Shown piece by piece: positions 1 through 7,380 of a DNA stretch of 64,000 nucleotides. Position 1 is the first letter of the stretch. The number at the start of each line of letters is the position of its first letter. This DNA comes from Micromonospora echinofusca. GTDB taxonomy: Bacteria; Actinomycetota; Actinomycetes; Mycobacteriales; Micromonosporaceae. The stretch spans positions 1,195,501 through 1,259,500 of the forward strand of contig NZ_LT607733.1 of NCBI RefSeq assembly GCF_900091445.1. The letters run 5' to 3'. The position numbers were made by a program, and so were the translations under genes. The notes beneath the pieces are model-generated. The model made no database searches and was not told where the DNA came from. It saw only the letters and a list, made by a program, of their open reading frames with translations.

Positions 1-13
1 CCGGCAGTGGCCC

Positions 14-295
14 ATGATCCGTTTCGAGGTCACCGAGGAACCCAGCCCCGGCGCCGACGGCGAGCGCTTCATGTACGTGCCCGGACGGGGCCTGTTCCGG
101 GCGGCCGTCGGGGCGGCCGGCGACATCCAGCTCGGCGAGGACCGGCTGCGCAGCATCATGGCGGGCGCGCGGGCGCCGGAGGCCCTCGCGCACGCCCTCG
201 ACAAGGCGCTCGGCACGGCGTGGGACGCTGAACTGGAGCCCTACCGGTACGCCGGCGACGGCGCGCCGGTGACCCTGCTCACCCGCGTCGGCTGA
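14..295 (+). CDS. Small hypothetical protein, possibly 5'-truncated
   Basis: A 93-residue reading frame starts at the window edge. The frame is open upstream to base 2, so the true start may lie outside the window. Codon third positions are mostly G/C, as in its neighbours. The product is acidic and soluble-looking, with no signal peptide or membrane segment. I do not recognise a family. It ends 77 bases before the GH3 lipoprotein gene on the same strand, so the two could be co-transcribed, but nothing links their functions. Confidence 0.5.
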   Translation: MIRFEVTEEPSPGADGERFMYVPGRGLFRAAVGAAGDIQLGEDRLRSIMAGARAPEALAHALDKALGTAWDAELEPYRYAGDGAPVTLLTRVG

Positions 296-372
296 CGCCA
301 CGGTCCGGACCGGGGCCGACTCATCCGATGGGGTGAAGGTCAAGTTGCCCCGATAACGGGCGAACTGGTGGG

Positions 373-2112
373 ATGGGCCGCGTGTCGACTACCCCGCGAC
401 GTGCCGGCGTCGCGCTCGCCGTCCTGACCGCGCTGCTCGTCTCCGGATGCTCCCGGCCGGCGGAGCGCCGCCCCGACCCGACGCCCACGAGCGCCGCCGC
501 CCCGACGGCCACCCCGGCACCCACCGCGAGCGTCCCCGGCGCCGACCCCGACGCCCGCGCCGCCGCCCTGGTGGCCTCACTGGCCGACGAGGACCTCGTG
601 GGGCAGGTGCTGATGCCGTACGCCTACGGCGACGCGGCCACCCGGGTCTCGCCCGGCTCGGCGGCCGGCAACCAGGCGCTGGCCGGCGTGGACACCCCCG
701 CCCAGATGGTCGAGAAGTACCGGCTCGGCGGGCTGATCCTGGTCGGCTTCAGCGCCGACGACCCCACCAAGGGCAACCAGGAGACGACCAACGTCGACAA
801 CCCGAAGCAGGTCCGTGCGCTGACCGACGGCCTGCGCGCGGCCGCCGGCCGGCTGCCCGCCGGGCCGGCGCCCTTCCTGGTCGGTACCGACCAGGAGCAC
901 GGCGTGGTCACCCGGATCACCGACGGCGTGACCCTGCTGCCCAGCGCCCTCGCCGCCGGTGCCGCCGGACGACCGGAGCTGACCGAGGCCGCCTGGCGGG
1001 CGGCCGGCGCCGAACTCGCCGCGATGGGCATCAACCTCGACTTCGCCCCCGTCGCCGACGTGCTCGTCACCCGCAGCACGGTGATCGGCTCCCGGTCGTA
1101 CGGGGCGAACCCGAAGGTGGCGGCGGGGCAGGTCGCCGGCGCGGTACGGGGCCTGCAGGCCGCCGGCGTCGCGGCCACCGTCAAGCACTTCCCCGGGCAC
1201 GGGCACAGCGCCGCCGACTCGCACGAGGGCCTGCCGGTGCTCGACCAGCCCAGGAAGACGCTGGAGACCGGGGCGTGGCCGCCCTTCTCCGCCGCCATCG
1301 ACGCGGGCACGATGGCCGTGATGTCCGCCCACCTCGACGCGCGGTCGGTGGACCCGGGCACCGCGGCGACCTTCTCGCACAAGCTGCTCACCGACGTGCT
1401 CCGCGGCCAGCTCGGCTTCCAGGGCGTGGTGATCACCGACGGGATGAACATGCCGCCGGCCAAGCGCTGGTCGCCGGGCGAGGCCGCCGTGCGGGCGCTG
1501 AAGGCGGGCAACGACCTGATCCTGATGCCGCCGAACGTCCGTCAGGCGTACGACGGGCTGCTCGCCGCGCTCCGCGACGGCTCGCTGCCCCGGGCCCGCC
1601 TCGTCGAGGCCGCGACCCGGGTGCTGACGATGAAGTTCAAGCTGGCCGACCGGCCCACGCCCGAGCTGTCCACGCTGGCCGGCCCGGCGCACCGCAAGGC
1701 GGCGGAGGACCTGGCCGCGGCGGCGGTGACGGTGCTGCGCGGCGCCTGCGGCGGCGGCGTACGGGGCCCGGTGACCGTGACCGCCTCCGGCGGGCGCGAG
1801 CACACCCGGGCGGCGCTGACCGAGGCGCTCAAGGCGGCCGGGGTCGAGGTGGCGGCCCGTGGCGGCACGGTGGTGCACCTCGTCGGGTACGGCGACGGCG
1901 CCGGCGACCTGCGCGCCGACGCCGCCGTCACGGTCGCCATGGACACCCCGTACGTGCTGGCGAAGGCCAAGTCGCCGACCCTGCTGGCGACCTACTCGTC
2001 CAGCCGGGCGTCGATGACCGCCCTCGCCGGGGTGCTGGCCGGCAAGACCCGGCCCGAAGGCCGCTCCCCGGTGCCGGTGACCGGCCTGCCCGCCACGACC
2101 TGCGGCACCTGA
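373..2112 (+). CDS. Glycoside hydrolase family 3 lipoprotein (beta-N-acetylhexosaminidase-like)
   Basis: This is a 579-residue exported enzyme. The N-terminus has basic residues, a hydrophobic stretch and a lipobox LVSGC (Cys26), so it is predicted to be a lipoprotein on the outer face of the membrane. A low-complexity Pro/Thr/Ala linker follows. The GH3 domain shows KHFPGHG (about residue 270) and ITDGMNM (about 353-359), whose Asp is the expected nucleophile. These motifs match the NagZ-like branch, which removes beta-linked N-acetylhexosamine, for example from peptidoglycan fragments. The last ~140 residues after the barrel form a second domain of unclear role. A GTG at 382 is an alternative start with better spacing from a G-rich ribosome site. 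The gene stops 6 bases from the convergent lipoprotein gene. Confidence 0.9.
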   Translation: MGRVSTTPRRAGVALAVLTALLVSGCSRPAERRPDPTPTSAAAPTATPAPTASVPGADPDARAAALVASLADEDLVGQVLMPYAYGDAATRVSPGSAAGNQALAGVDTPAQMVEKYRLGGLILVGFSADDPTKGNQETTNVDNPKQVRALTDGLRAAAGRLPAGPAPFLVGTDQEHGVVTRITDGVTLLPSALAAGAAGRPELTEAAWRAAGAELAAMGINLDFAPVADVLVTRSTVIGSRSYGANPKVAAGQVAGAVRGLQAAGVAATVKHFPGHGHSAADSHEGLPVLDQPRKTLETGAWPPFSAAIDAGTMAVMSAHLDARSVDPGTAATFSHKLLTDVLRGQLGFQGVVITDGMNMPPAKRWSPGEAAVRALKAGNDLILMPPNVRQAYDGLLAALRDGSLPRARLVEAATRVLTMKFKLADRPTPELSTLAGPAHRKAAEDLAAAAVTVLRGACGGGVRGPVTVTASGGREHTRAALTEALKAAGVEVAARGGTVVHLVGYGDGAGDLRADAAVTVAMDTPYVLAKAKSPTLLATYSSSRASMTALAGVLAGKTRPEGRSPVPVTGLPATTCGT

Positions 2113-2118
2113 GCGGCG

Positions 2119-2772
2119 TCAGTCGCGGTTGATCCGGGCCGACTGCTTCACCAACTGGTACGCGGGCAGCAGCTCCGTGGGTTCCGGAGTGTCCAGGCTC
2201 AGCACGATCGGCCCGTAGAGGGAGGAGACCGCGACGGCCCGGTCGTTCACCGCGCCGCCGTCCTTCCCGGGGTAGCTCGCCTCGACGGCGTCGAGGGTGC
2301 CGGCCTTGAGCCGCCGGTACTCCGCGTCTGCCGCCTTGGGCGAGTACGCGTCGAGGAAGTGCTTCAGATGCTCCTCGGCGCCGCCGGCGACCCCGTCGAC
2401 CCGCCACACGCGGAGGAACCCGATCGAGCCGGCCGGCCGGGCGTCGATCTCGCACAGCATGAGGGCCTTGCCGAGGCGGGCCTCGCCGAACTCCGCCGAG
2501 CCCTTCACCGCCTCGACCTTCCACCGCGCCGGCACGGAGAAGGTGACCGGCAGCTCGCAGGGCGTGCCCTTGCCGCCGACCGTGGTGCCCGCGGCGGCAG
2601 CCGCCACCTCGTCGTGCCAGGGCGGTCCGGGCGTCACCGGCGAGGCGGTGGCGCTCGGTGAGGCCGACGGGGAGGTGCCGGCCGAGGGCGGCTCCTCCTT
2701 GCCGTCGGTGCAGCCGCCGGTCAGTCCGATGGTGAGCGCCGCGAGCACGGCGACACAGGTACGACGTTCCAT
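2119..2772 (-). CDS. Hypothetical lipoprotein
   Basis: The predicted product is about 217 residues with signal MERRTCVAVL, a hydrophobic run and lipobox LTGGC, followed by a Ser/Thr/Pro-rich linker and a globular domain of ~150 residues. I chose the ATG at 2772 because a GGGGA ribosome site lies nine bases upstream; an in-frame ATG at 2781 has that site touching it. The globular part contains scattered motifs such as ARWKVEAVKG and LSLDTPEPTELLPAYQ, resembling uncharacterised actinobacterial lipoproteins of the lipoprotein LpqN/LppX-like size class. I cannot assign a function. It converges with the GH3 gene across 6 bases. Confidence 0.75.
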   Translation of the reverse strand: MERRTCVAVLAALTIGLTGGCTDGKEEPPSAGTSPSASPSATASPVTPGPPWHDEVAAAAAGTTVGGKGTPCELPVTFSVPARWKVEAVKGSAEFGEARLGKALMLCEIDARPAGSIGFLRVWRVDGVAGGAEEHLKHFLDAYSPKAADAEYRRLKAGTLDAVEASYPGKDGGAVNDRAVAVSSLYGPIVLSLDTPEPTELLPAYQLVKQSARINRD

Positions 2773-2933
2773 GGTGTCCATTCCCCGTTGACGATGAGCC
2801 GGCTCAGCAAAGCGACGCGGAACGGCGCCGTCAACCCGGAATGTCACCGTCCGCGCGCATCAGCGCCGGGCACCGCCCGCGCCGCGGGAAAACCGGGTCG
2901 CGTCCGGTCGCCCCGCCTGGCACCCTCGCGCAC

Positions 2934-3152
2934 ATGGCAACGGCTGAGGGTTTCGCGTACGTCGAGCGGTCGGACGGCACAGTGGTGATCACCCACCACG
3001 GCCGGGCGGCGGGCACCTTGCGGGGCGGCCGGGCGGCGGAGTTCCTCGCCGAGGTCGACGGCGATCCGCAACTCGTCATGGCCCGGTGGACCGGCAACTA
3101 CCGCCGGGGCAACGAGCGGACCGCCCGCCGACACCCCCGCAACCAGGGCTGA
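2934..3152 (+). CDS. Small conserved actinobacterial protein, unknown function
   Basis: The 72-residue product starts MATAEGFAYVERSDG and has a compact pattern: VVITHHGRAAGTLRG, then a helix AAEFLAEVD, then VMARWTGNYRRGNERTA. I recall this as a widespread small protein in Streptomyces and Micromonospora with no known function. The longer frame starting at 2841 adds an Arg/Pro-rich segment that does not look like protein-coding sequence, so I chose ATG 2934. A strong hairpin follows directly after the stop codon. Confidence 0.65.
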   Translation: MATAEGFAYVERSDGTVVITHHGRAAGTLRGGRAAEFLAEVDGDPQLVMARWTGNYRRGNERTARRHPRNQG

Positions 3153-3158
3153 GCGAGG

Positions 3159-3194
3159 CGGGAGGACCGCGCTCACCGAGCGCGGGCCCTCCCG
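3159..3194. terminator. Intrinsic terminator-like hairpin
   Basis: A two-part stem (CGGGAGG with CCTCCCG, and CCGCGCTC with GAGCGCGG) closes on a 3-base loop with a small bulge. It begins 7 bases after the stop of the small gene ending at 3152. No T tract follows, which is normal for high-GC actinobacteria. Confidence 0.65.
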
Positions 3195-3298
3195 GCGTAC
3201 GTCGTGATGCGGGCTGGGCCTTGAACCGTGCCCGGCTGCGTGGCCGGTCGAGCCGGTGACCAGAGCCTGGACGACCGGCGCTGTCGTCGCCGTGTTGC

Positions 3299-3334
3299 GA
3301 TACCACAGCGGCATCTTCATGCCTCGCAGGTATC
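3299..3334. repeat. 36-bp four-part dyad element, copy 1
   Basis: The element reads GATACC, 5 bases, GGCAT, 4 bases, ATGCC, 5 bases, GGTATC. Both nested pairs of arms are perfect inverted repeats around one centre. A second copy with the same spacing lies at 12531-12566, and similarity continues for about 30 bases to the right (CGGCG..CA.TGGTTC.TC.GC). Here that flank also holds a perfect CACTGC/GCAGTG hairpin. The element sits between convergent genes (3152 and 3435), so it is not an obvious promoter element for either. It could be a protein-binding site or a structured RNA. Confidence 0.6.
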
Positions 3335-3434
3335 AGCACTGCGGCGCAGTGGTTCGTCGGCGCCGCGCGCCTGCCACGTCCTCCGAGCCTCGCACTTCGG
3401 AAATCGCCGGCCGCCCGCAGCCTCCGGGCCGGCC

Positions 3435-4874
3435 CTACAGGGGGATGTTGCCGTGCGCGCCCCGGGCCGCCGGAGCGGCGGCGAGGGCCTCGGCGATGCG
3501 GCGGCGCGTCTCGGCGGGGGTGATGACGTCGTCCACCACGCCGATCTCCAGGGCCCGGTTGACGCCGCCCGCGATGCGGGTCTGCTCCTCGACGAGCTGC
3601 GCGCGCAGCGCCTCGCGCTCCTCGGCGGGGACGGCGGCGAGCCTCTTGCGGTGCAGGATGTTGACGGCGGCGCCGGCGCCCATGACGGCGACCTCGGCGT
3701 TGGGCCAGGCGAACACGGCGGTGGCCCCCAGGGAGCGGGAGTTCATCGCGATGTACGCCCCGCCGTACGCCTTGCGGGTGACCAGGGTGACCCGGGGCAC
3801 GACGGCCTCGGCGAACGCGTGCAGGAGCTTCGCGCCGCGGCGGACGACGCCGTCCCACTCCTGACCCAGGCCGGGCAGGTAGCCGGGGACGTCGACCAGG
3901 ACGATCAGCGGTACGCCGAGGGAGTCGCACATGCGTACGAACCGGGCGGCCTTCTCGGCGCTGGACGCGTCCAGGCAGCCGCCCAGGCGCAACGGGTTGT
4001 TCGCGACGACGCCGACGGTGCGCCCGGCGAAGCGACCCAGGGTGGTCACGACGTTGGGGGCCCACTTGGCGTGCAGCTCCACGCCGGGGGCGTCCAGCAG
4101 CGCCTTGACCACCGGCTTGACGTCGTAGGCCCGGTTCGGCTCCGCCGGCATCCTCGCCGCCAGGTCGTGTCCCCCCTCGTCCCGGGCGGACACGTCGTCG
4201 GGCGACAGGCGCCCCTGCCGGCCCAGCAACGCGGCGAGCCGGCGCGACTCGATGATCGCCGACTCGTCGTCGGCGCAGGTCACGTGGACCACCCCGGAGC
4301 GGCGGCCGTGCGGCTCGGGCCCACCGAGGCGCGCCATGTCGACCTGCTCGCCGGTGACGCTGCGGACCACTTCCGGGCCGGTCACGAAGATCCGGCCCGC
4401 GCCGCTCATCACCACGATGTCGGTCAGCGCCGGCCCGTACGCGGCGCCACCGGCCGCCGGACCGAGCACCGTGGAGATCTGCGGCACCCGCCCCGAGGCA
4501 CGCACCATCGCCGCGAAGACCTGGCCCACGGCGTCCAGAGCGACCACGCCCTCGGCCAACCGTGCCCCGCCCGAGTGCCACAGCCCCACCACCGGCACCC
4601 GTTCGCGTACGGCGGTGTCGATGGCGTCCACGACGTGCCGGCACCCCTCGGTGCCCATCGCCCCGCCCATCCGCGTCGCGTCCGTGGCGTACGCGACGAC
4701 CGGCGATCCCTCGATCTCGCCGCGCGCCCACAGCACGCCCGAGGTGTCGCGGGGCACCGACAGCCGCAACGATCCCGCGTCGAACAGCGCCCGGAGCCGA
4801 ACCTCCGGATCCCGGTGGTCGACGACGGAAGATGCGTCCACGCCGACGGCGGTGGTGCTCACGTGTGCCTCCAT
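3435..4874 (-). CDS. accD: Acyl-CoA carboxylase carboxyltransferase (beta) subunit
   Basis: The 479-residue protein has the two crotonase-like halves of biotin-dependent carboxyltransferases. The N-half contains GGAMGTEGC, WHSGGARLAEG and GPAAGGAAYGPALTDI. The C-half contains NNPLRLGGCLD, DVPGYLPGLGQEWDG and KAYGGAYIAMNSRSLGA. It transfers CO2 from carboxybiotin on an alpha subunit encoded elsewhere to acetyl- or propionyl-CoA, supplying malonyl-CoA to fatty-acid synthesis. It is the last gene of the fas operon, 10 bases after fabF, the position of accD6 in Mycobacterium. It is somewhat shorter than the ~520-530 residues usual for this family, mainly at the N-terminus. Substrate preference cannot be read from sequence. 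Confidence 0.92.
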   Translation of the reverse strand: MEAHVSTTAVGVDASSVVDHRDPEVRLRALFDAGSLRLSVPRDTSGVLWARGEIEGSPVVAYATDATRMGGAMGTEGCRHVVDAIDTAVRERVPVVGLWHSGGARLAEGVVALDAVGQVFAAMVRASGRVPQISTVLGPAAGGAAYGPALTDIVVMSGAGRIFVTGPEVVRSVTGEQVDMARLGGPEPHGRRSGVVHVTCADDESAIIESRRLAALLGRQGRLSPDDVSARDEGGHDLAARMPAEPNRAYDVKPVVKALLDAPGVELHAKWAPNVVTTLGRFAGRTVGVVANNPLRLGGCLDASSAEKAARFVRMCDSLGVPLIVLVDVPGYLPGLGQEWDGVVRRGAKLLHAFAEAVVPRVTLVTRKAYGGAYIAMNSRSLGATAVFAWPNAEVAVMGAGAAVNILHRKRLAAVPAEEREALRAQLVEEQTRIAGGVNRALEIGVVDDVITPAETRRRIAEALAAAPAARGAHGNIPL

Positions 4875-4884
4875 GGCAGTGGTC

Positions 4885-6111
4885 TCAGGCCCGCGTGAAG
4901 ACGAGAGCCACGTTGTGGCCGCCGAAGCCGAACGAGTTGTTCAGGGCGGCGGGGATGTCCATGTGGCGCGCCTCGTTGGCGGCCACGTCCAGGCTGAGCC
5001 CGTCGTCGGGGTCGTCCAGGTTGATCGTCGGCGGTACGACACCGTCGCGGATCGCCAGGATGGTGGCGATCGACTCCAGCGCGCCCGCCGCGCCCAGCAG
5101 GTGGCCGGACATCGACTTGGTCGAGGTCAGCACCGGGTGGTCGCCCAGCGCCGCCCGCAGCGCGGTGATCTCCGCGACGTCGCCGACCGGGGTCGACGTG
5201 GCGTGCGCGTTGACGTGCACGATGTCCGCCCTGGCGACGTCCGCGTCCGCGATCGCCTTCGCGATCGCCCGGATGGCGCCCTCGCCCTCCGGGTGTGGCT
5301 GGACGATGTCGTAGCCGTCGGAGGTGAGCCCGGCGCCGGCCAGCCGCGCGTAGACCCGGGCGCCCCGGGCGGCGGCGTGCTCCGCCCGCTCCAGCACCAG
5401 GATGCCCGCGCCCTCGCCGAGCACGAAGCCGTCGCGGGCCTTGTCCCACGGGCGGGAGGCCCGCTCCGGCTCGTCGTTGCGGGTCGACATCGCCCGCATC
5501 GAGCTGAAGCCGGCGATCGGCAACTGGTGGATGACCGCCTCGGTGCCGCCGGCCACCACCACGTCGGCCCGGCCGGCGCGGATCATGTCCATGCCGAGGG
5601 CGATCGCCTCCGCGCCGGTCGCGCAGGCGCTGGCCACGGAGTGCACCCCGGCCTTCGCGCCCAGCTCCAGACCCACCCAGGCGGCGGGGCCGTTGGGCAT
5701 CAGCATCGGGATGGTGTGCGGGGAGACCCGCCGGGGGCCGGAGGCCTCCAGGATGTCGTCCTGGGCGAGCAGCGTCAGCGCGCCGCCGATGCCGGAGCCG
5801 ACGCTGACGCCCAGCCGCTCCGGGTCCAGCCCGGAGTCGGCCAGGCCGGCGTCCGCCCACGCCTGCTGCGCCGCGATGATCGCGATCGCCTCGGAACGGT
5901 CGAGCCGGCGGAGCTTGACCCGGTCGATCAGGCCGGTCGGCTCGACCGCGAGCTGGGCGGCGATCCGGACCGGCAGCTGCTCGGCCCACTCCTGGGTGAG
6001 CGGACCCACCCCGGAGCGGCCGGCGAGCATGGCGTCCCAGGTCGACGCGACGTCCCCGCCCAGCGGGGTGGTCGCGCCGAGCCCGGTGACGACGACGTCG
6101 GTGTGAGCCAT
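4885..6111 (-). CDS. fabF: 3-oxoacyl-ACP synthase II (KAS II)
   Basis: This 408-residue condensing enzyme of type II fatty-acid synthesis elongates acyl-ACP with malonyl-ACP. The catalytic triad is visible: Cys163 in SACATGAEA, His303 in NAHATSTP and His337 in KSMSGHLLGAAG, with the conserved Lys332. Length and motif order are standard. The start ATG lies 2 bases after acpP, implying tight translational linkage, and accD follows 10 bases downstream. Chain-length factors of polyketide clusters lack the active Cys, so this is a true KAS. Confidence 0.95.
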   Translation of the reverse strand: MAHTDVVVTGLGATTPLGGDVASTWDAMLAGRSGVGPLTQEWAEQLPVRIAAQLAVEPTGLIDRVKLRRLDRSEAIAIIAAQQAWADAGLADSGLDPERLGVSVGSGIGGALTLLAQDDILEASGPRRVSPHTIPMLMPNGPAAWVGLELGAKAGVHSVASACATGAEAIALGMDMIRAGRADVVVAGGTEAVIHQLPIAGFSSMRAMSTRNDEPERASRPWDKARDGFVLGEGAGILVLERAEHAAARGARVYARLAGAGLTSDGYDIVQPHPEGEGAIRAIAKAIADADVARADIVHVNAHATSTPVGDVAEITALRAALGDHPVLTSTKSMSGHLLGAAGALESIATILAIRDGVVPPTINLDDPDDGLSLDVAANEARHMDIPAALNNSFGFGGHNVALVFTRA

Positions 6112-6113
6112 GA

Positions 6114-6353
6114 TCAGGACTGCGCCTCGATGTAGCTGACGGCGTCCCCGACGGTCTTCAGGTTCTGCACCTCGTTGTCCGGGATCTTGACGCCGAACTT
6201 CTCCTCGGCCGCCACCACGACCTCCACCATGGAGAGCGAGTCGACGTCCAGGTCGTCGGTGAAGGACTTCCCCTCGGCCACGTCGTCCGGGTTCACCCCG
6301 GCAACCTCTTCGAGGATCTCGGCGAGGCCGGCGGTGATCTCGTCACGGGTCAT
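6114..6353 (-). CDS. acpP: Acyl carrier protein
   Basis: This is a 79-residue acidic helical protein with the phosphopantetheine attachment motif DVDSLSMVEVV (Ser39). It carries the growing acyl chain between FabD, FabH and FabF. Size and motif are typical of fatty-acid ACPs. The gene sits between fabH (82-base gap holding a hairpin) and fabF (2-base gap). The ribosome site AGAGGAACC precedes the ATG. Confidence 0.95.
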   Translation of the reverse strand: MTRDEITAGLAEILEEVAGVNPDDVAEGKSFTDDLDVDSLSMVEVVVAAEEKFGVKIPDNEVQNLKTVGDAVSYIEAQS

Positions 6354-6384
6354 TGCGGTTGGTTCCTCTCATCGCGGTTCATTC

Positions 6385-6407
6385 GACGGCCGACGACGCC
6401 GGCCGTC
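6385..6407. promoter_or_regulatory. Hairpin between fabH and acpP
   Basis: An 8-bp perfect stem GACGGCCG / CGGCCGTC with a 7-base loop lies in the 82-base gap between the fabH stop and the acpP start. It could act as a weak terminator or an mRNA-processing/stability element that lets acpP be expressed at a different level from fabH. Function is inferred from position only. Confidence 0.4.
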
Positions 6408-6435
6408 ACTCCCCGGCACGCGGCCGGAGGGGCTT

Positions 6436-7380
6436 TCAGGGGCAGCGGACGACCTGACCTGCGTAGGTCAGCCCGCCGCCGAAGCCGAAGAGCAGCACCG
6501 GGGCGCCGGACGGCACCTCCCGCCGCTCCACCAGCTTGGACAGGGCCAGCGGCACGCTCGCCGCCGACGTGTTGCCGGACTCGACGATGTCCTTGGCGAC
6601 GATCGCGTTCGGGATGCCGAGCCGCTTGACGATGCCGTCGATGATCCGGGCGTTGGCCTGGTGCGGTACGAAGGCGGCCAGCTCCGACGGGTCCACCCCG
6701 GCGCGCTCGCACGCCTGCCGGGCCAGCGGCGCCAGCTCCGTGGTGGCCCAGCGGAAGACCGACTGGCCCTCCTGCTGGATGTACGGGCGCCAGCCCTCGA
6801 TGCGTACCGCGTCGCCCCTCTCCGGCACCGAGCCCCAGACCACCGGGCCGATGCCGGCGGGCTCGCCGTCGGCGACCGCCGACACGACAGCCGCGCCGGC
6901 GCCGTCGGCGAAGATGATGCAGGTGGAGCGGTCGGTCCAGTCGACCATGTCGGACAGCTTCTCCGCGCCGATGACCAGGGCGTTGCGCGAGGCGCCGGCC
7001 CGGATGGCGTGGTCGACGGTGCCCAGCGCGTACGCGAAGCCGGAGCAGGCCGTGTTGAGGTCGAACGCACCGGGCGCGGTGATGCCGAGCTTGGCGGCGA
7101 CCCGGCAGGCCACGTTGGGGCTGCGGTCGGCGGAGCTGCACGTCGCCACCACGACCAGGTCGATGTCGGCGGCGGTGAGCCCGGAGTTGGCGAGCGCCTT
7201 GCCGGCGGCGGCGCTGGCCATGTCGGCGACCGTCTCGCCGTCGGCGATCCGCCGGGTGGCGATGCCGACCCGGTCGCGGATCCACTCGTCGTTGGTCTCG
7301 ACGAGTTGGGCGATGTCGTCGTTGGTGACCACCCGGGAGGGCTGGTAGTGCCCGAGCGCGACGATCCGGCTGCCGGTCAT
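6436..7380 (-). CDS. fabH: 3-oxoacyl-ACP synthase III
   Basis: This 314-residue enzyme starts fatty-acid synthesis by condensing an acyl-CoA primer with malonyl-ACP. The triad is intact: Cys112 in NTACSGFAYAL, His240 in FVPHQANARI and Asn270 in ESGNTSAAS. The start ATG overlaps the fabD stop by 4 bases (ATGA), so the two are probably translationally coupled. Actinobacterial FabH often uses branched primers; whether this one does cannot be decided from sequence. Much longer in-frame extensions run upstream antisense-like through fabD, but they have no coding character. Confidence 0.95.
   Translation of the reverse strand: MTGSRIVALGHYQPSRVVTNDDIAQLVETNDEWIRDRVGIATRRIADGETVADMASAAAGKALANSGLTAADIDLVVVATCSSADRSPNVACRVAAKLGITAPGAFDLNTACSGFAYALGTVDHAIRAGASRNALVIGAEKLSDMVDWTDRSTCIIFADGAGAAVVSAVADGEPAGIGPVVWGSVPERGDAVRIEGWRPYIQQEGQSVFRWATTELAPLARQACERAGVDPSELAAFVPHQANARIIDGIVKRLGIPNAIVAKDIVESGNTSAASVPLALSKLVERREVPSGAPVLLFGFGGGLTYAGQVVRCP

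Noticed and set aside
447..2132. Second long plus-strand frame across the GH3 gene
   Set aside because: Arg/Gly-rich +2 shadow without coding signals; the GH3 motifs lie in the frame starting at 373.
3295..3360. Dyad element copies as fragments of a conserved protein-coding sequence (both read RYH-GI-MP-RYQ in one frame)
   Set aside because: Some base differences are synonymous or conservative, but the frames diverge downstream and lack starts. The nested symmetric arms explain the conservation better.
4252..6135. Long plus-strand frame opposite accD and fabF
   Set aside because: Antisense shadow; the minus strand carries full catalytic motifs.
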